64,000 nucleotides of DNA from Bacteroidales bacterium (lineage in GTDB: Bacteria > Bacteroidota > Bacteroidia > Bacteroidales > WCHB1-69): assembly GCA_017649855.1 (NCBI GenBank), contig JAGCGA010000030.1, forward strand, positions 1-64,000. Reading direction: 5' to 3'. Below are positions 17,836 to 29,370 of the stretch, in pieces. Position numbers and translations under genes: made by a program. The first letter of the stretch is position 1. The number at the start of each line of letters is the position of its first letter. Under the pieces are notes generated by a model. That model was not told the origin of the DNA and searched no databases. It saw only the letters and a list, made by a program, of their open reading frames with translations.

Positions 17836-19043
17836 TGCTCGATCTTGACAGTTTGAATCGTATTGACGAGCTTTTCATCATAGGGGACAGAGACCCGTAT
17901 ATAGTTGTCGGTAAAACCGCAGAGACGGTCATCGACCACTTCGGATTCGATGAGTACGGGATGTTCCTGACCCTCGCACTGCTTGTAGAACTCCATCTTC
18001 TTGGCGTGTGAGAGCTCGAGCAGTCGTTCGGTACGGTCGTGCTTGACGGTATCGGAGATCTGATTCTCCATCATATTGGCGTGGGTACGAGGGCGACGGG
18101 AATAGGGGAAGACGTGCATATAGCTGATGGGCAGGGACTCGAGGAACCGGTAGGTCTCTTCGAACTCCTCTTCCGTCTCACCCGGGAAGCCCACGATGAC
18201 GTCACAGGCGACGCAGGCATTGGGCATTTTCTGCTTGATGAGTTTCACCTTGGCGGCATACTCTTCGGTCGTGTAGCGACGATGCATCTCCTTGAGGATG
18301 CGGTTACAGCCCGACTGCAACGGGATATGGAAATGAGGCATCAGGATCGGGGATTTGGCCACCAGCTTGATGATATCATCCGACAAGAGGTCAGGTTCAA
18401 TCGAGGAGATGCGCACGCGTTCGATAGCGTTCTGCTTGACGATGGCCTTGAGCAGGGCCAGGAAATCCACCTTGGTGCCGCGTCCGAAGTCAGCGACATT
18501 CACACCGGTAAGGTTCACCTCATGCAGGCCGGCATCCGCGATCTTCTGGATATTGGCCAGCACGTTCTCCTTGGTGTCGCTACGGCTTTTGCCACGGGCG
18601 ATCCAGACGGTACAGTAGGTGCAATGGTTGTTGCAACCGTCCTGAATCTTCAGGAAAGAGCGGGTGCGGTCAGTGAGCGAGTAGGCATCGAAGAAGGTGG
18701 GGGCCTGGTGCTCGGAACGGCTGACGATGTAATCCACCACGCCCATCTTGTTATGGCTGCCGAAGACCTTGATGACACCCGACCAGCGTTCCAGCAGTTC
18801 GGGTTTCAGGGCGCTATAGCATCCGATGAGCACCAGGGATGCCAGGGGGTTCTCGCGGTGCAGCTTGGAGGCCAGATTGCGGGTCTTCTTCTCCGCCGAG
18901 GAGGTCACCGCACAGGTGTTGATGATGATCACCTCCGGGATGCCGCCTTGCGTCCATCCATTCTCCACCAGCTTGGCGGCGATGGCAGACGACTCGCTAT
19001 AATTGAGTTTGCAACCTAATGTGTAAATGTCAAAATTCTTCAT
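17817..19043 (-). CDS. mtaB: tRNA (N6-threonylcarbamoyladenosine37-C2)-methylthiotransferase MtaB
   Basis: Radical SAM methylthiotransferase that makes ms2t6A37 in tRNAs reading ANN codons. The N-terminal UPF0004 domain has C11, C44 and C75 for one 4Fe-4S cluster, and the radical SAM motif is C137-x3-C141-x2-C144; the C-terminal part resembles a TRAM domain. The short linker and YTLGCKLNYSES start favour MtaB over MiaB or RimO. It follows nadB with a 1-bp gap. Confidence 0.93.
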   Translation of the reverse strand: MKNFDIYTLGCKLNYSESSAIAAKLVENGWTQGGIPEVIIINTCAVTSSAEKKTRNLASKLHRENPLASLVLIGCYSALKPELLERWSGVIKVFGSHNKMGVVDYIVSRSEHQAPTFFDAYSLTDRTRSFLKIQDGCNNHCTYCTVWIARGKSRSDTKENVLANIQKIADAGLHEVNLTGVNVADFGRGTKVDFLALLKAIVKQNAIERVRISSIEPDLLSDDIIKLVAKSPILMPHFHIPLQSGCNRILKEMHRRYTTEEYAAKVKLIKQKMPNACVACDVIVGFPGETEEEFEETYRFLESLPISYMHVFPYSRRPRTHANMMENQISDTVKHDRTERLLELSHAKKMEFYKQCEGQEHPVLIESEVVDDRLCGFTDNYIRVSVPYDEKLVNTIQTVKIEQCHTIL

Positions 19044-19044
19044 C

Positions 19045-20613
19045 TTATTGTTTATAAGGTGGATAATCCAATGAATAATGCAAACCCCGGCTCTCTTTGC
19101 GACTCATGGCATGACGGATGATCAGATAGCCGACATTGATCATATTGCGAAGTTCGCATATCTCAGGGTTCAGAATAGATTTCTTATAGAGATCCTCCGT
19201 TTCACGATAGAGGATATCCAGGCGGTCGAAGGCGCGCTGAAGGCGCAGGTTGGAGCGCACGATGCCCACATAGGCGCTCATGATGGTTTGGAGTTCCTTG
19301 CGCGACTGGGTGATGAGCACCATCTCCTCATTGAGCACGGTGCCATCGCTGTTCCAGTCAGGCACCTCGTGGCAGAAGGAGAGGGAGGGCAAACTCTCCA
19401 CCGACTTGAGGCAAGCACGATGGGAGAAGACGAGGGCCTCAAGCAGGGAGTTGGAAGCCAGTCGGTTAGCGCCATGCAGACCTGTGGAAGCGCACTCGCC
19501 GGAGGCATATAGATTCCGGATGGAGGTGGCGCCCCACTCATCGGTCTGGATGCCACCACAGGAGTAGTGCGCCACGGGCACTACCGGGATCATCTCCTTG
19601 GTGATGTCAATGCCGATGCTCAGGCACTTGGCATAGATATTGGGGAAGTGTTCAAAGATCTCCTGTTTTTTGATGACGGTGGTGTCGAGATAGACATGGT
19701 CCACACCTTGGCGTTTCATCTCGCTGTCGATGGCTCGGGCCACGATATCACGGGGTGCCAGGGAGCCGCGTTCGTCGTATTTCTCCATGAAGGAGACGCC
19801 GTTGGCATCTTTGAGGATGGCACCGGCTCCGCGCATGGCCTCCGTAATCAAGAAAGAGGGAGACTCCTTGGGATTATAGAGGGAGGTGGGATGGAACTGC
19901 ACGAACTCCATGCCGCGCACTGCGCCCTTGGCCCTGTAGACCATCGCGATGCCGTCGCCCGTAGCGACCAGCGGGTTCGTGGTATGCTCATAGACCATGC
20001 CGATACCGCCCGTGGCCATCATCGTGATCTTGGCCAGGACGGTGTCCACCTGATTGGTGTCAGGGTTAAAGACATAGGCGCCATAACAGGTGATATCCGT
20101 GGAGCGGCGGGTCACCTCCACGCCCAAATGGTGCTGCGTGATGATATCCACCGCGATCTTGTTCTCGTAAATCTCAATGTTGGTGTTTTTCTTGGCGGCG
20201 AGAATCAGCTTCTCCTCTATCTCGGCGCCTGTCATGTCCTTATGATGCAGCACGCGATACTCGGAATGGCCGCCCTCTTTGGCCAGGGCAAACTTGCCAT
20301 CCTTGTTCTTGTCGAAGTCGACACCCCACTCCACCAACTCCATCACCCGGGCCGTAGCCTCACGGATAGTCAGCTCCACAATGTGCTTGTCGGACAACTC
20401 CGCACCCGCAACCATCGTGTCCTGGATATGCTTCTCGTAGGAGTCCGGCTGATAGACAACCGAGGCGATGCCTCCTTGGGCAAAACGTGTGGAACCCTCG
20501 TCAATCTTGGATTTGGTGACAATGCACACCTTGCCGTAGTTAGCTGCCTTTAACGCAAAACAGAGTCCGGCAACGCCAGATCCGATCACTAAAAAATCAA
20601 CTTCTTTACGCAT
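19045..20613 (-). CDS. nadB: L-aspartate oxidase
   Basis: Flavoprotein that oxidises L-aspartate to iminoaspartate, the first step of de novo NAD synthesis. The Met at 20613 places the FAD-binding VIGSGVAGLCFAL at residues 8-20; the frame is open further upstream, but the promoter lies there. Other motifs: QFHPTSLYNP, RDIVARAIDSEM, YSCGGIQTDEWG and GLHGANRLASNSLLEALVF. The 522-residue length is normal. nadA and nadC are not in this window. It leads the operon nadB-mtaB-M16-recR-beta-helix. Confidence 0.95.
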   Translation of the reverse strand: MRKEVDFLVIGSGVAGLCFALKAANYGKVCIVTKSKIDEGSTRFAQGGIASVVYQPDSYEKHIQDTMVAGAELSDKHIVELTIREATARVMELVEWGVDFDKNKDGKFALAKEGGHSEYRVLHHKDMTGAEIEEKLILAAKKNTNIEIYENKIAVDIITQHHLGVEVTRRSTDITCYGAYVFNPDTNQVDTVLAKITMMATGGIGMVYEHTTNPLVATGDGIAMVYRAKGAVRGMEFVQFHPTSLYNPKESPSFLITEAMRGAGAILKDANGVSFMEKYDERGSLAPRDIVARAIDSEMKRQGVDHVYLDTTVIKKQEIFEHFPNIYAKCLSIGIDITKEMIPVVPVAHYSCGGIQTDEWGATSIRNLYASGECASTGLHGANRLASNSLLEALVFSHRACLKSVESLPSLSFCHEVPDWNSDGTVLNEEMVLITQSRKELQTIMSAYVGIVRSNLRLQRAFDRLDILYRETEDLYKKSILNPEICELRNMINVGYLIIRHAMSRKESRGLHYSLDYPPYKQ

Positions 20614-20637
20614 TTTAAGCATTATAAAAAAAACATG

Positions 20638-20645
20638 CAAAAGTA
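20638..20645 (-). promoter_or_regulatory. -7 element of nadB operon
   Basis: TACTTTTG on the minus strand, 24 bp before the nadB start and downstream of the MutS-like gene stop, so nadB probably starts a new transcript. Confidence 0.6.
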
Positions 20646-20684
20646 CAAAAAAAATGGAATGGTTTGTCAATTTCACGAATTGAA

Positions 20685-22067
20685 TTAACAATTTCGTTCA
20701 TCCTCACCCTCTTTCGACACGCGGAGGAACTCTTCGTCCACGCCCAGCATCTCAGCGATGGTCAAGGCTTCTTTCGGGACCTCGTCATCATGGGTCTCCA
20801 CCAGGGAGTAGTCCATATAGTCAGTGATGGTCCGGGCGGTGACATTTTGTTGGCCGTCAAGCTGAAGTCCTTTCACTCTCAGGCGGCGGCAGGGCACATG
20901 GATACCACTGTAGTGGGTAGTCACCACGGCCGTGACGGAGAGTTTCTGAGTCATCATGACAAAGCCGTTCACGAGGAGTTTGCCCTCTTCGGGGTTAGTG
21001 GTGCGGGCCAGCTCATCCACCAGGGCCAGGACGCGCGCGCCCTCCCGCGCCCGCCGGATGATCCGGTCTATGGTCAGGATCTCGACAGCGAAGGAGGACA
21101 AGCCGCTATGCTCCGACTGGTTGTCGCCAATGCTGCTGATCACCTCGTCCACGAGAGCCACAGAAGCTTGCTCCGCAGGGATGAAAAAGCCGAACTGCAT
21201 GAGATACTGGGCCATTGACAGGGTCTTGAGCAACACGGACTTGCCTGCCATATTGGCTCCGGTGACCAGCACTGTTTCCCGGCCATAGGAGAGGTCCAAC
21301 GGCTGGAACTGCTTCCCTTGACCGCGCAAGATCTCGTCCACCTCAGGGTTGCGCAACTGACGGTAGGAGGTTTCGGAAGCAATCTTGGGCTGACAGGCAT
21401 GCCACTCGATGGCCAATAGCGCTTTCGCCACAACCACATCCAGTTGGGCCAGTGTTTCCAGATTGCACATCAGCGCCTCTTGGAAAGGCGCCACCTTCCG
21501 GGTCAGCTCAGCGCGCACCACATCCTCCTGCTGCTCCGCCTGGAATCGCAACCTCTCCTGTTGTTCCACATCCTCACAACGACGCATCTGCTCCCTCAAC
21601 TCCGCCAAACGGTCACTATAGGCCGAATAGACATAGAAGTGGGCTATGTTGGTGTGTTCAGGATCCAAGATCTCCACCAGCGGGGTCATCTCCCGCATCG
21701 GGAAGTCCTGACAGGAGATCTCCTGCAGAATCCGCTCCACATTCCGGGCTATCAGGGCGGTCTTCTTGATCTCAAAGAGCTGGATGTCGTCAAAGACCAC
21801 ATCGCCGTTCATCAGAGCCACGGTGGGACGAATATCATTCAGTTGGCAAAACTGCTCATGGATATTCCGAAAGGCCGCCCGATGCGCCTCATCGCGGCAA
21901 AGAGCCACCATGCGCCCTACCCTGTCCAGCTCATCTTGCAACATATGCTCGTCCGTCATAAAAGCCGTATTCATCAACCAGGAACGTCCCAGACCGGAGG
22001 TCACAAGAAGACGATCATTCACATAGCGCAAGGCTGCATTCTCGGTAAAGACATTTTTAAAGACCAT
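20685..22067 (-). CDS. MutS-like ATPase lacking mismatch-recognition domain; probable KamC-type aminomutase reactivase
   Basis: A 460-residue protein with the MutS core helical region and C-terminal ATPase: Walker A GANMAGKS, a Walker B region ALVDELARTTNPEEG and the STHxxxL-like TTHYSG. It lacks MutS domain I (mismatch recognition) and the nuclease SMR domain of MutS2, so it is not a mismatch repair MutS. Short MutS-like ATPases of this architecture are known as KamC, which with KamB reactivates lysine 5,6-aminomutase. A KamB-like gene and kamA elsewhere in the window support that reading, but a general MutS-related protein is possible. Start chosen at the ATG 22067 rather than a GTG two codons earlier. 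Confidence 0.7.
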   Translation of the reverse strand: MVFKNVFTENAALRYVNDRLLVTSGLGRSWLMNTAFMTDEHMLQDELDRVGRMVALCRDEAHRAAFRNIHEQFCQLNDIRPTVALMNGDVVFDDIQLFEIKKTALIARNVERILQEISCQDFPMREMTPLVEILDPEHTNIAHFYVYSAYSDRLAELREQMRRCEDVEQQERLRFQAEQQEDVVRAELTRKVAPFQEALMCNLETLAQLDVVVAKALLAIEWHACQPKIASETSYRQLRNPEVDEILRGQGKQFQPLDLSYGRETVLVTGANMAGKSVLLKTLSMAQYLMQFGFFIPAEQASVALVDEVISSIGDNQSEHSGLSSFAVEILTIDRIIRRAREGARVLALVDELARTTNPEEGKLLVNGFVMMTQKLSVTAVVTTHYSGIHVPCRRLRVKGLQLDGQQNVTARTITDYMDYSLVETHDDEVPKEALTIAEMLGVDEEFLRVSKEGEDERNC

Positions 22068-22091
22068 AATCACTTGTTTAATCAGAAAACA

Positions 22092-23006
22092 CTATTTACG
22101 AGACAGATAGGCAAGATAAAAGAGCTTATAGGAATCCATCACCCGGAGCGAGGGGGCCTGTTTCAGGGAAGCCTCCATCAGTTTGTGGGAGGTTTGGTAA
22201 TACCAACTGCATATCGGCAGGGAGCCTTTCCGTTCAAAATTGCGATAAGTCCGAAGCAGTCGGCTGTCGGCTTCAAACTCCTTGGGCAAGCGCTCTTCCT
22301 GCATCAGGCGGTAGAGGTTCTCAATTGCCTCCCGGGTCTTGCGCAAGAACGCCTCATTGGTGTCCAGGCCGTCATGAAAGAGCGGGTTGTCGATATGCAC
22401 CAACGGTATCTCCTGCTGCTTGAGTTGGTAGCCCCACAGGGTATCTTCATAGCCATACGTGGTGAGTGACTCATCGAAACCGTTGTCAGCGAAGGTCTCC
22501 CGCGTGGTGAAGATGTTGAACGGGGTGAAAGAGCGATACGGGTGCTTATTGCGCTCCACGGCAGACCTGACCTCTCTGTGTATCCCGTACTTCCAGCGAA
22601 GACGTCTCTCCTTGGCAGGTTTTTCGCTTCGGTACATCAAGCCGCCCAAGATGACATATCGGGAGGGGAGTTCGGGGTGATCGGTAACATATTGCCAATA
22701 TCGGGAGAGATAGCCTCCGTCAACGATTCCGGCATCACAATCCATCATGACCAGATACGGGAAGCGGGCCTGCTGCACCAACTTGTTCCTCAACTTGGCA
22801 CGGCCATTGTTGTCCTGCTGTTGCTGATAGGAGACCTCGGGAGCCTGCTGCAGCTGTTGGTTGCTTTCCCTCACGGCCATATCCGGAGAGGCATCGTCCA
22901 TCACAATGATCTCAAAAGGAACGGCCAGGGCGCGCGCCTGTTCGAGCAATTGGGTGACCAATGCCGTCAGATCAACATTATACGAAGGAATCAGGATGGA
23001 GAGCAT
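22092..23006 (-). CDS. Glycosyltransferase family 2 protein
   Basis: A 304-residue GT-A glycosyltransferase. The N-terminus [12 protein letters not shown] and the motifs IVMDDASPD and MDCDAG (DxD) define family 2, with RLRWKYG and [11 protein letters not shown] further on. No membrane segment seen. Acceptor and donor sugar are unknown. Its start overlaps the FtsE-like gene's stop by one base (TAATG). Confidence 0.9.
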   Translation of the reverse strand: MLSILIPSYNVDLTALVTQLLEQARALAVPFEIIVMDDASPDMAVRESNQQLQQAPEVSYQQQQDNNGRAKLRNKLVQQARFPYLVMMDCDAGIVDGGYLSRYWQYVTDHPELPSRYVILGGLMYRSEKPAKERRLRWKYGIHREVRSAVERNKHPYRSFTPFNIFTTRETFADNGFDESLTTYGYEDTLWGYQLKQQEIPLVHIDNPLFHDGLDTNEAFLRKTREAIENLYRLMQEERLPKEFEADSRLLRTYRNFERKGSLPICSWYYQTSHKLMEASLKQAPSLRVMDSYKLFYLAYLSRK

Positions 23007-23815
23007 TACAAACCGGAATCCATCAGCTTGCCATCTTCTATCAAGATAGTTCTGGATGGGAACTTGTTAATCATCGGAAAGTTATGCGTTGCCATCAGAA
23101 TCGTGGTACCCGACTTGTTGATATTATTGAAGACTTGGAAGATCTCCTCGGCGGTGATGGGATCCAGATTACCGGTGGGCTCGTCCGCCAGCAGAAGGTC
23201 AGGGTTGTTGAGCAGTGCGCGGGCGATGCAGACTCGTTGTTGCTCGCCTCCGGAAAGTTGCGATGGGAGTTTGAAATCTTTCGTGGCCAGCCCCACAATC
23301 TCCAGCACCTCCTCGCAGCGGTCCTGCATGGCTTGTCTGTTCTTCCATTGGGTGGCGCGCAAGACGAACATCAGATTTTCCAGGACAGTCTTGTCACTCA
23401 ACAGTTGATAATCCTGAAAAACCATGCCGATCTTCTTGCGCAGTTCCGGAATCTGACGGTTCTTCAGTTTGAGAAGATCATAGCCCAACATGGTCGCTTC
23501 CGTCCCTTCGGGTTTGAGCTCCGCGATGAGCGTTTTGAGGATGGAAGACTTCCCGCAACCCGTCTTGCCAATCAGATAGACAAACTCTCCTTGACGGATG
23601 GTGAAGGAGATGTCGGTCAAGATGCGAATCTTCTTATGGGAGATATTGACATTCTTCAAGGAAATCATGACATCCTTGATATTCTGCTCCTCGTTGGCTG
23701 TCGGGGTTTCCTGTTCAGGTTGGGGTGACTCGGCAGTCTCCGCAGCGGGCATTTCAACGATCTCAGGAGTGGTCTGAGGTTCCTCTACTGGGTTGGTTTC
23801 GGGTTTCTGGTCCAT
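23006..23815 (-). CDS. FtsE-like ABC transporter ATPase with acidic N-terminal extension
   Basis: A 269-residue ABC ATPase: Walker [10 protein letters not shown], signature LSGGEQQR, Walker [13 protein letters not shown] and a switch His in ATHN. The core resembles FtsE/LolD-class ATPases; FtsE, which with FtsX controls peptidoglycan hydrolases at the septum, is the best guess. Residues 1-46 are a Pro/Glu/Thr-rich extension that ordinary FtsE (about 220 aa) lacks. No ftsX is adjacent. It is 33 bp downstream of gyrB. Confidence 0.82.
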   Translation of the reverse strand: MDQKPETNPVEEPQTTPEIVEMPAAETAESPQPEQETPTANEEQNIKDVMISLKNVNISHKKIRILTDISFTIRQGEFVYLIGKTGCGKSSILKTLIAELKPEGTEATMLGYDLLKLKNRQIPELRKKIGMVFQDYQLLSDKTVLENLMFVLRATQWKNRQAMQDRCEEVLEIVGLATKDFKLPSQLSGGEQQRVCIARALLNNPDLLLADEPTGNLDPITAEEIFQVFNNINKSGTTILMATHNFPMINKFPSRTILIEDGKLMDSGL

Positions 23816-23848
23816 AATAGTGTATTGTTTTTTGTTTTGGATTCCCTG

Positions 23849-25828
<1,980 letters not shown>

Positions 25829-25855
25829 TTACATTATTTTTCTTAAAAAAACGTG

Positions 25856-25863
25856 CAAATATA
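25856..25863 (-). promoter_or_regulatory. -7 element of gyrB
   Basis: TATATTTG on the minus strand, 33 bp before the gyrB start, in an AT-rich spacer. Confidence 0.55.
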
Positions 25864-25989
25864 GTATTTTTTTTGATTTTTTCAACACAAAAAATAGCAC
25901 AAAAAGTCACCAACAATCCCCCTTGGAAAGGAGCCCGCAAAAAGGGGATTGACGGTAGCCCATGGGGTCCACGGCACCGTCTTTATTTG

Positions 25990-26020
25990 TTGTCAGATAT
26001 TGGAAATAAATGTACCTTTG
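25990..26020 (+). promoter_or_regulatory. Promoter of nth
   Basis: TTG (25990-25992), 20-bp spacer, then TACCTTTG (26013-26020): a good match to the two-part Bacteroidota promoter, 30 bp before the nth start. Confidence 0.6.
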
Positions 26021-26050
26021 CGCTTTCATTCACAAACTCAGGCATCGCTT

Positions 26051-26686
26051 ATGACTTTACCCGACAAATACCGGTTCATCGTCTCCTATTTTGAAGAGCA
26101 TCAGCCAGATGTGGCTTCCGAGTTGCAGTTTCAGAACGCCTACCAGCTGCTGGTAGCCACGATGCTGGCGGCGCAGTGCACCGACAAGCGGGTCAACATA
26201 GTGACGCCGGCGTTGTTTGCGGCCTACCCCACTCCCGCCGATCTGTCCAAGGCCGAGGCGGGCGACATCCTCCCTTACATCTCTTCAGTCTCCTACCCCA
26301 ACAGCAAAGCCGACCATCTGGCCAAGATGAGCCGCACGCTCGTGGAGCGGTTTGGCGGCGAGGTGCCCGACACCATGGAGGAGCTGACGCAGCTGGCCGG
26401 CGTGGGGCGCAAGACGGCCAATGTGGTGCTGGCATTCGCCTTCCACCAGGCGGCCATGCCCGTGGACACGCATGTATTCCGCGTGGCAACCCGCCTCGGG
26501 CTGGTCAAGAACGCCCCCACCCCCGAGGCCGTCGAGAAACAACTGGTGGCACACTTCCCCAAGGCAGCCCTCTCCAAAGCTCACCACTGGCTATTGCTGC
26601 ACGGCCGGTACATTTGCACCGCACGCAAGCCCAAATGCGAGGAATGCCCACTGACAGGCATATGCAAAGAATATGGGAAATGTTAG
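26051..26686 (+). CDS. nth: Endonuclease III
   Basis: DNA glycosylase/AP lyase for oxidised pyrimidines. From the Met at 26051 it is 211 residues, the normal size. The helix-hairpin-helix LAGVGRKTANVVL carries the catalytic Lys121, the conserved Asp139 sits in PVDTHVFR, and the 4Fe-4S loop is C189-x6-C196-x2-C199-x5-C205. The frame is open from 25949, but that extension would run through the promoter. Confidence 0.96.
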   Translation: MTLPDKYRFIVSYFEEHQPDVASELQFQNAYQLLVATMLAAQCTDKRVNIVTPALFAAYPTPADLSKAEAGDILPYISSVSYPNSKADHLAKMSRTLVERFGGEVPDTMEELTQLAGVGRKTANVVLAFAFHQAAMPVDTHVFRVATRLGLVKNAPTPEAVEKQLVAHFPKAALSKAHHWLLLHGRYICTARKPKCEECPLTGICKEYGKC

Positions 26687-26707
26687 GCGATGGAGCCCTG
26701 ACTATAA

Positions 26708-26780
26708 ACCTAGAACTTTGACTTTAAACCTTGACAGCTAATAGCTAATGGCCAATGGCTAACAGCTAATGGCTATAGCA
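26708..26780. repeat. Short degenerate repeats (AGCTAATGGC / AACTTTGACTTTAAACC type)
   Basis: The gap between nth and the convergent T9SS gene consists of AACTTTGACTTTAAACC-like and AGCTAATAGCTAATGGCCAA-like words; the latter recur at 34949, 36327, 39155, 51084 and 59795. The repeat runs into the last codons of the T9SS gene. Confidence 0.6.
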
Positions 26781-28554
26781 CCACCAACTCGCCCCGATAG
26801 ACGATCGGCTTGCCGGCGGCGTTCGTGCAGTGGATAATCCACGTGTAAACGGCATTCACGGGCAGCTTGTCGCGCACCCGACCATCCCAATGGAAGCCTT
26901 TGTTGGAGGAGACATAGACCTGCTCGCCCCATCGGTCATAGATGGCGATCTCAAAGGTCTGCCAGTCACCCGCCATGATCTCCGGAATGTAGAAATAATC
27001 GTTCAGGCCATCCTCATTGCTGGGCGTGATGGCATTGGGCAATCGCAACGGATACTCGCAATAATCGATTTTAAAGGCGGCCTCTTTCTGACAGCCATAG
27101 CCGGAGACAGTCACGGTATAAAGACCTGCATTTTCCACGTGGATGACAGAGTCGGTCTCTCCCGTGCTCCAGAGGAATTCCGGCAAAGAACTATGGGCCA
27201 CCAGGTCCGTCGCATTGTCGTCGCAGAAAGGAATATCCGTAAGCGGCGCAATGGAGGCATAGATAGGCTGTATGGTAAGATATAGCTCCACGATGCTGTC
27301 GCATCCGTGAATACTGGTCAACTGCTGGGTCTGGTGCAACAGGGACACCTCTTGGGTAGCTGCAGGGGACACGAAGAAGCCATTCTTGTCGTAGCCCTGC
27401 CCTTCGCAAACCGTATCGTGAAGGATGGTCGTATAGGCGGGGTTAATGGTGACGATGATGGCCGCCGTGTCAGGGAAAGCATTCCGGGTTTTGATGGCAT
27501 ACCACACCGTGTCTGTGCCGCTGTAGCCGGTCGCTCCCGTATAGGTGATCACAGAGCCGCCCAAGAGGGCCTCGCCATGTGCCGGCTGACCAACCAAGGA
27601 GATACTGATACCGAAATTGTCGGAGAGCAGACGGGGATCAATGTCGTCGTTGAAGGTCGGGTTGATGGAGAAGGAACCTTCTTGACAGATCTCTTGAACG
27701 TCATCATTCGCAGTGGCCGGTGGCAACACCTCCACATGGATGGTCTTCGGACAGTCAATCATCGGGGAGAACCAGATGTCGTCCAAGCCGAAATCGTTAC
27801 CGTCAAGCTCTGTATTGAGGTTCACAATCTTGATGGTGGCGGTATGGTCGTTGTAGCCGCTCTCCCAATCGAAAGCTGCCATATCCCAATGTCCAGGCTG
27901 CGTATCGGCATAAAACTCCTGACCGACCTGGTTATTGACAAAGAACTGCAGGTGTGCCACCTTGTTCAAGGGCATCGTCTGGTTATTGACCGTCATCACA
28001 TAACAGGAGAATCGGTATTTGGTATTGGGATTGATATTGATGGTCTGTTGCCAAACCGACACATTTTGGGTACCGGTACCATTCACAATCATATAGTGGC
28101 CGGAAATGGTGCCGTAGGTGTGGTCATAGCAAGTAGTGCAGAAATTGGCGTGCACATTATGCGCCACCGAGTTGATACAATAGACACCCTCGTTCCAGGC
28201 AGAGGTGGCATTGTAGGAATAGTAGCTTGTGAAGCCTGTGTTTCCGGATTCAAAGCCACCATTCACGGACATCGTGCTGTCAGACTCATAAAACTTGCCC
28301 AGCACGTTGTAGTCGGTGGAGACCGTCGGGGCCACTTTCTGCCAAGGGCGGGTGTAAAAGTTGCCCCACATGTTGTTGGGGATCCACTCATATTCTTCCA
28401 TCCCGGAGAGCTGGATCATGACGGTGTCGCCCGGCAAAATCATCGTATCCTGTGCCGTGGCATGAAAATCTCCGCACGAGTTTTGGGCATCCACTCGTGT
28501 CAGCATAAAGACCAGCATCAACAGGAGAAAAAGGCGTCGGTGTTGCAATGACAT
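26773..28554 (-). CDS. Secreted protein with T9SS type B (gliding-type) C-terminal sorting domain
   Basis: A 593-residue secreted protein. It has a signal peptide ending near VDAQ, an N-terminal part with a predicted beta-sandwich region (GFESGNTGF about residues 98-106, resembling carbohydrate-binding-like domains), an Ig/cadherin-like central part and a C-terminal domain starting LPNAITPSNEDGLNDYF and ending YRGELVVL. That last domain is the gliding-motility-associated CHU_C / T9SS type B sorting signal, so the protein should be exported across the outer membrane by the type IX system and displayed on the surface. Confidence 0.9.
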   Translation of the reverse strand: MSLQHRRLFLLLMLVFMLTRVDAQNSCGDFHATAQDTMILPGDTVMIQLSGMEEYEWIPNNMWGNFYTRPWQKVAPTVSTDYNVLGKFYESDSTMSVNGGFESGNTGFTSYYSYNATSAWNEGVYCINSVAHNVHANFCTTCYDHTYGTISGHYMIVNGTGTQNVSVWQQTININPNTKYRFSCYVMTVNNQTMPLNKVAHLQFFVNNQVGQEFYADTQPGHWDMAAFDWESGYNDHTATIKIVNLNTELDGNDFGLDDIWFSPMIDCPKTIHVEVLPPATANDDVQEICQEGSFSINPTFNDDIDPRLLSDNFGISISLVGQPAHGEALLGGSVITYTGATGYSGTDTVWYAIKTRNAFPDTAAIIVTINPAYTTILHDTVCEGQGYDKNGFFVSPAATQEVSLLHQTQQLTSIHGCDSIVELYLTIQPIYASIAPLTDIPFCDDNATDLVAHSSLPEFLWSTGETDSVIHVENAGLYTVTVSGYGCQKEAAFKIDYCEYPLRLPNAITPSNEDGLNDYFYIPEIMAGDWQTFEIAIYDRWGEQVYVSSNKGFHWDGRVRDKLPVNAVYTWIIHCTNAAGKPIVYRGELVVL

Positions 28555-28572
28555 ATTTACATATTAAGGGTG

Positions 28573-28580
28573 CAAAAATA
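28573..28580 (-). promoter_or_regulatory. -7 element of the T9SS cargo gene
   Basis: TATTTTTG on the minus strand, 18 bp before the start codon; a TTG at 28599-28601 lies 18 bp further upstream. Confidence 0.55.
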
Positions 28581-28611
28581 CACTTTATTTCGGATTATCA
28601 AAAATTTAAGA

Positions 28612-28648
28612 TGAAAAAACAAAAGCCGCGGCAAAAAATGTCGCGGCT
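28612..28648 (-). terminator. Intrinsic terminator of the 190-aa lipoprotein gene
   Basis: Minus-strand hairpin AGCCGCG (28642-28648) with CGCGGCT (28624-28630), followed on the minus strand by a T-rich tract (TTTTGTTTTTTC). It ends the lipoprotein gene 28 bp downstream of its stop. Confidence 0.75.
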
Positions 28649-28675
28649 CAGGAATAGCATAAAAGGTCTCTTTGA

Positions 28676-29248
28676 TTAGTTGTAGATTTGGTGTCCGAGC
28701 AGTTTCATGGACACTTTCTGCTGGTTGTCATACACCCAGATCAGACCCACATTCTCGGCATAGAAGAAGTGAAACACATCCGTACCGATCTCGTAGTCGA
28801 ACTTGTGGACTTTGGGATAGCTGACGCCATTCACATCGTAGGAAGCCAGCACCTCATAGTTGGACCACTCTTGGCATTTGCCTTCGGCATCCATCGTGAG
28901 GGAAAGCGTGCCCACATGCGGAACGTTGACCTTGATGTAAGCGGTATTGTCTTCCGTGCAGGAGTTGGAATAAACCGTGCAGTTGTCACCACCCAGTTTA
29001 TAGGTGATAGCCTGGGAATAGACTTTACGTTCACTGCATGTGTTGGTGTAGTCACTGTATTCCGTCACCTTCACGGTAAAGTTAGGCTCATCGTTGGAAC
29101 GGGCATCGGCATACTCATAGTAGGTATCGTTGCCGCCAGGAGCAAACAGACTGATTGCCAACGGATTGATTGGCGTGGTATGCTCCTCTTTACAAGCGGA
29201 GCAGAGGACAACTAATGCTAAAACAGCCAAATAAAAAACTTTTTTCAT
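28676..29248 (-). CDS. Lipoprotein, function unknown
   Basis: A 190-residue protein with a lipoprotein signal (VLALVVLCSAC, Cys about residue 19). The mature part is rich in Tyr and Thr with several Cys and no recognised domain. It has its own promoter and terminator, so it forms a single-gene unit. Confidence 0.75.
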   Translation of the reverse strand: MKKVFYLAVLALVVLCSACKEEHTTPINPLAISLFAPGGNDTYYEYADARSNDEPNFTVKVTEYSDYTNTCSERKVYSQAITYKLGGDNCTVYSNSCTEDNTAYIKVNVPHVGTLSLTMDAEGKCQEWSNYEVLASYDVNGVSYPKVHKFDYEIGTDVFHFFYAENVGLIWVYDNQQKVSMKLLGHQIYN

Positions 29249-29286
29249 AATTCTGTAGGTATTAGATGAATAATCAAAATGAGCAG

Positions 29287-29294
29287 CAAAAATA
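29287..29294 (-). promoter_or_regulatory. -7 element of the 190-aa lipoprotein gene
   Basis: TATTTTTG on the minus strand, 38 bp before the start codon. Confidence 0.5.
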
Positions 29295-29370
29295 AGAAAA
29301 TTCTACAATAGAGACGAGAACTATCTTAAAAATATTACATCATCCGATGATTATCCAACCTGAAAAACTG

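Noticed and set aside
20685..22067. Mismatch repair MutS or MutS2
   Set aside because: The protein lacks the mismatch-recognition domain and the SMR nuclease domain and is only 460 residues long.
25949..26050. N-terminal extension of nth
   Set aside because: The added 34 residues would be translated from the promoter region and have no counterpart in the family.
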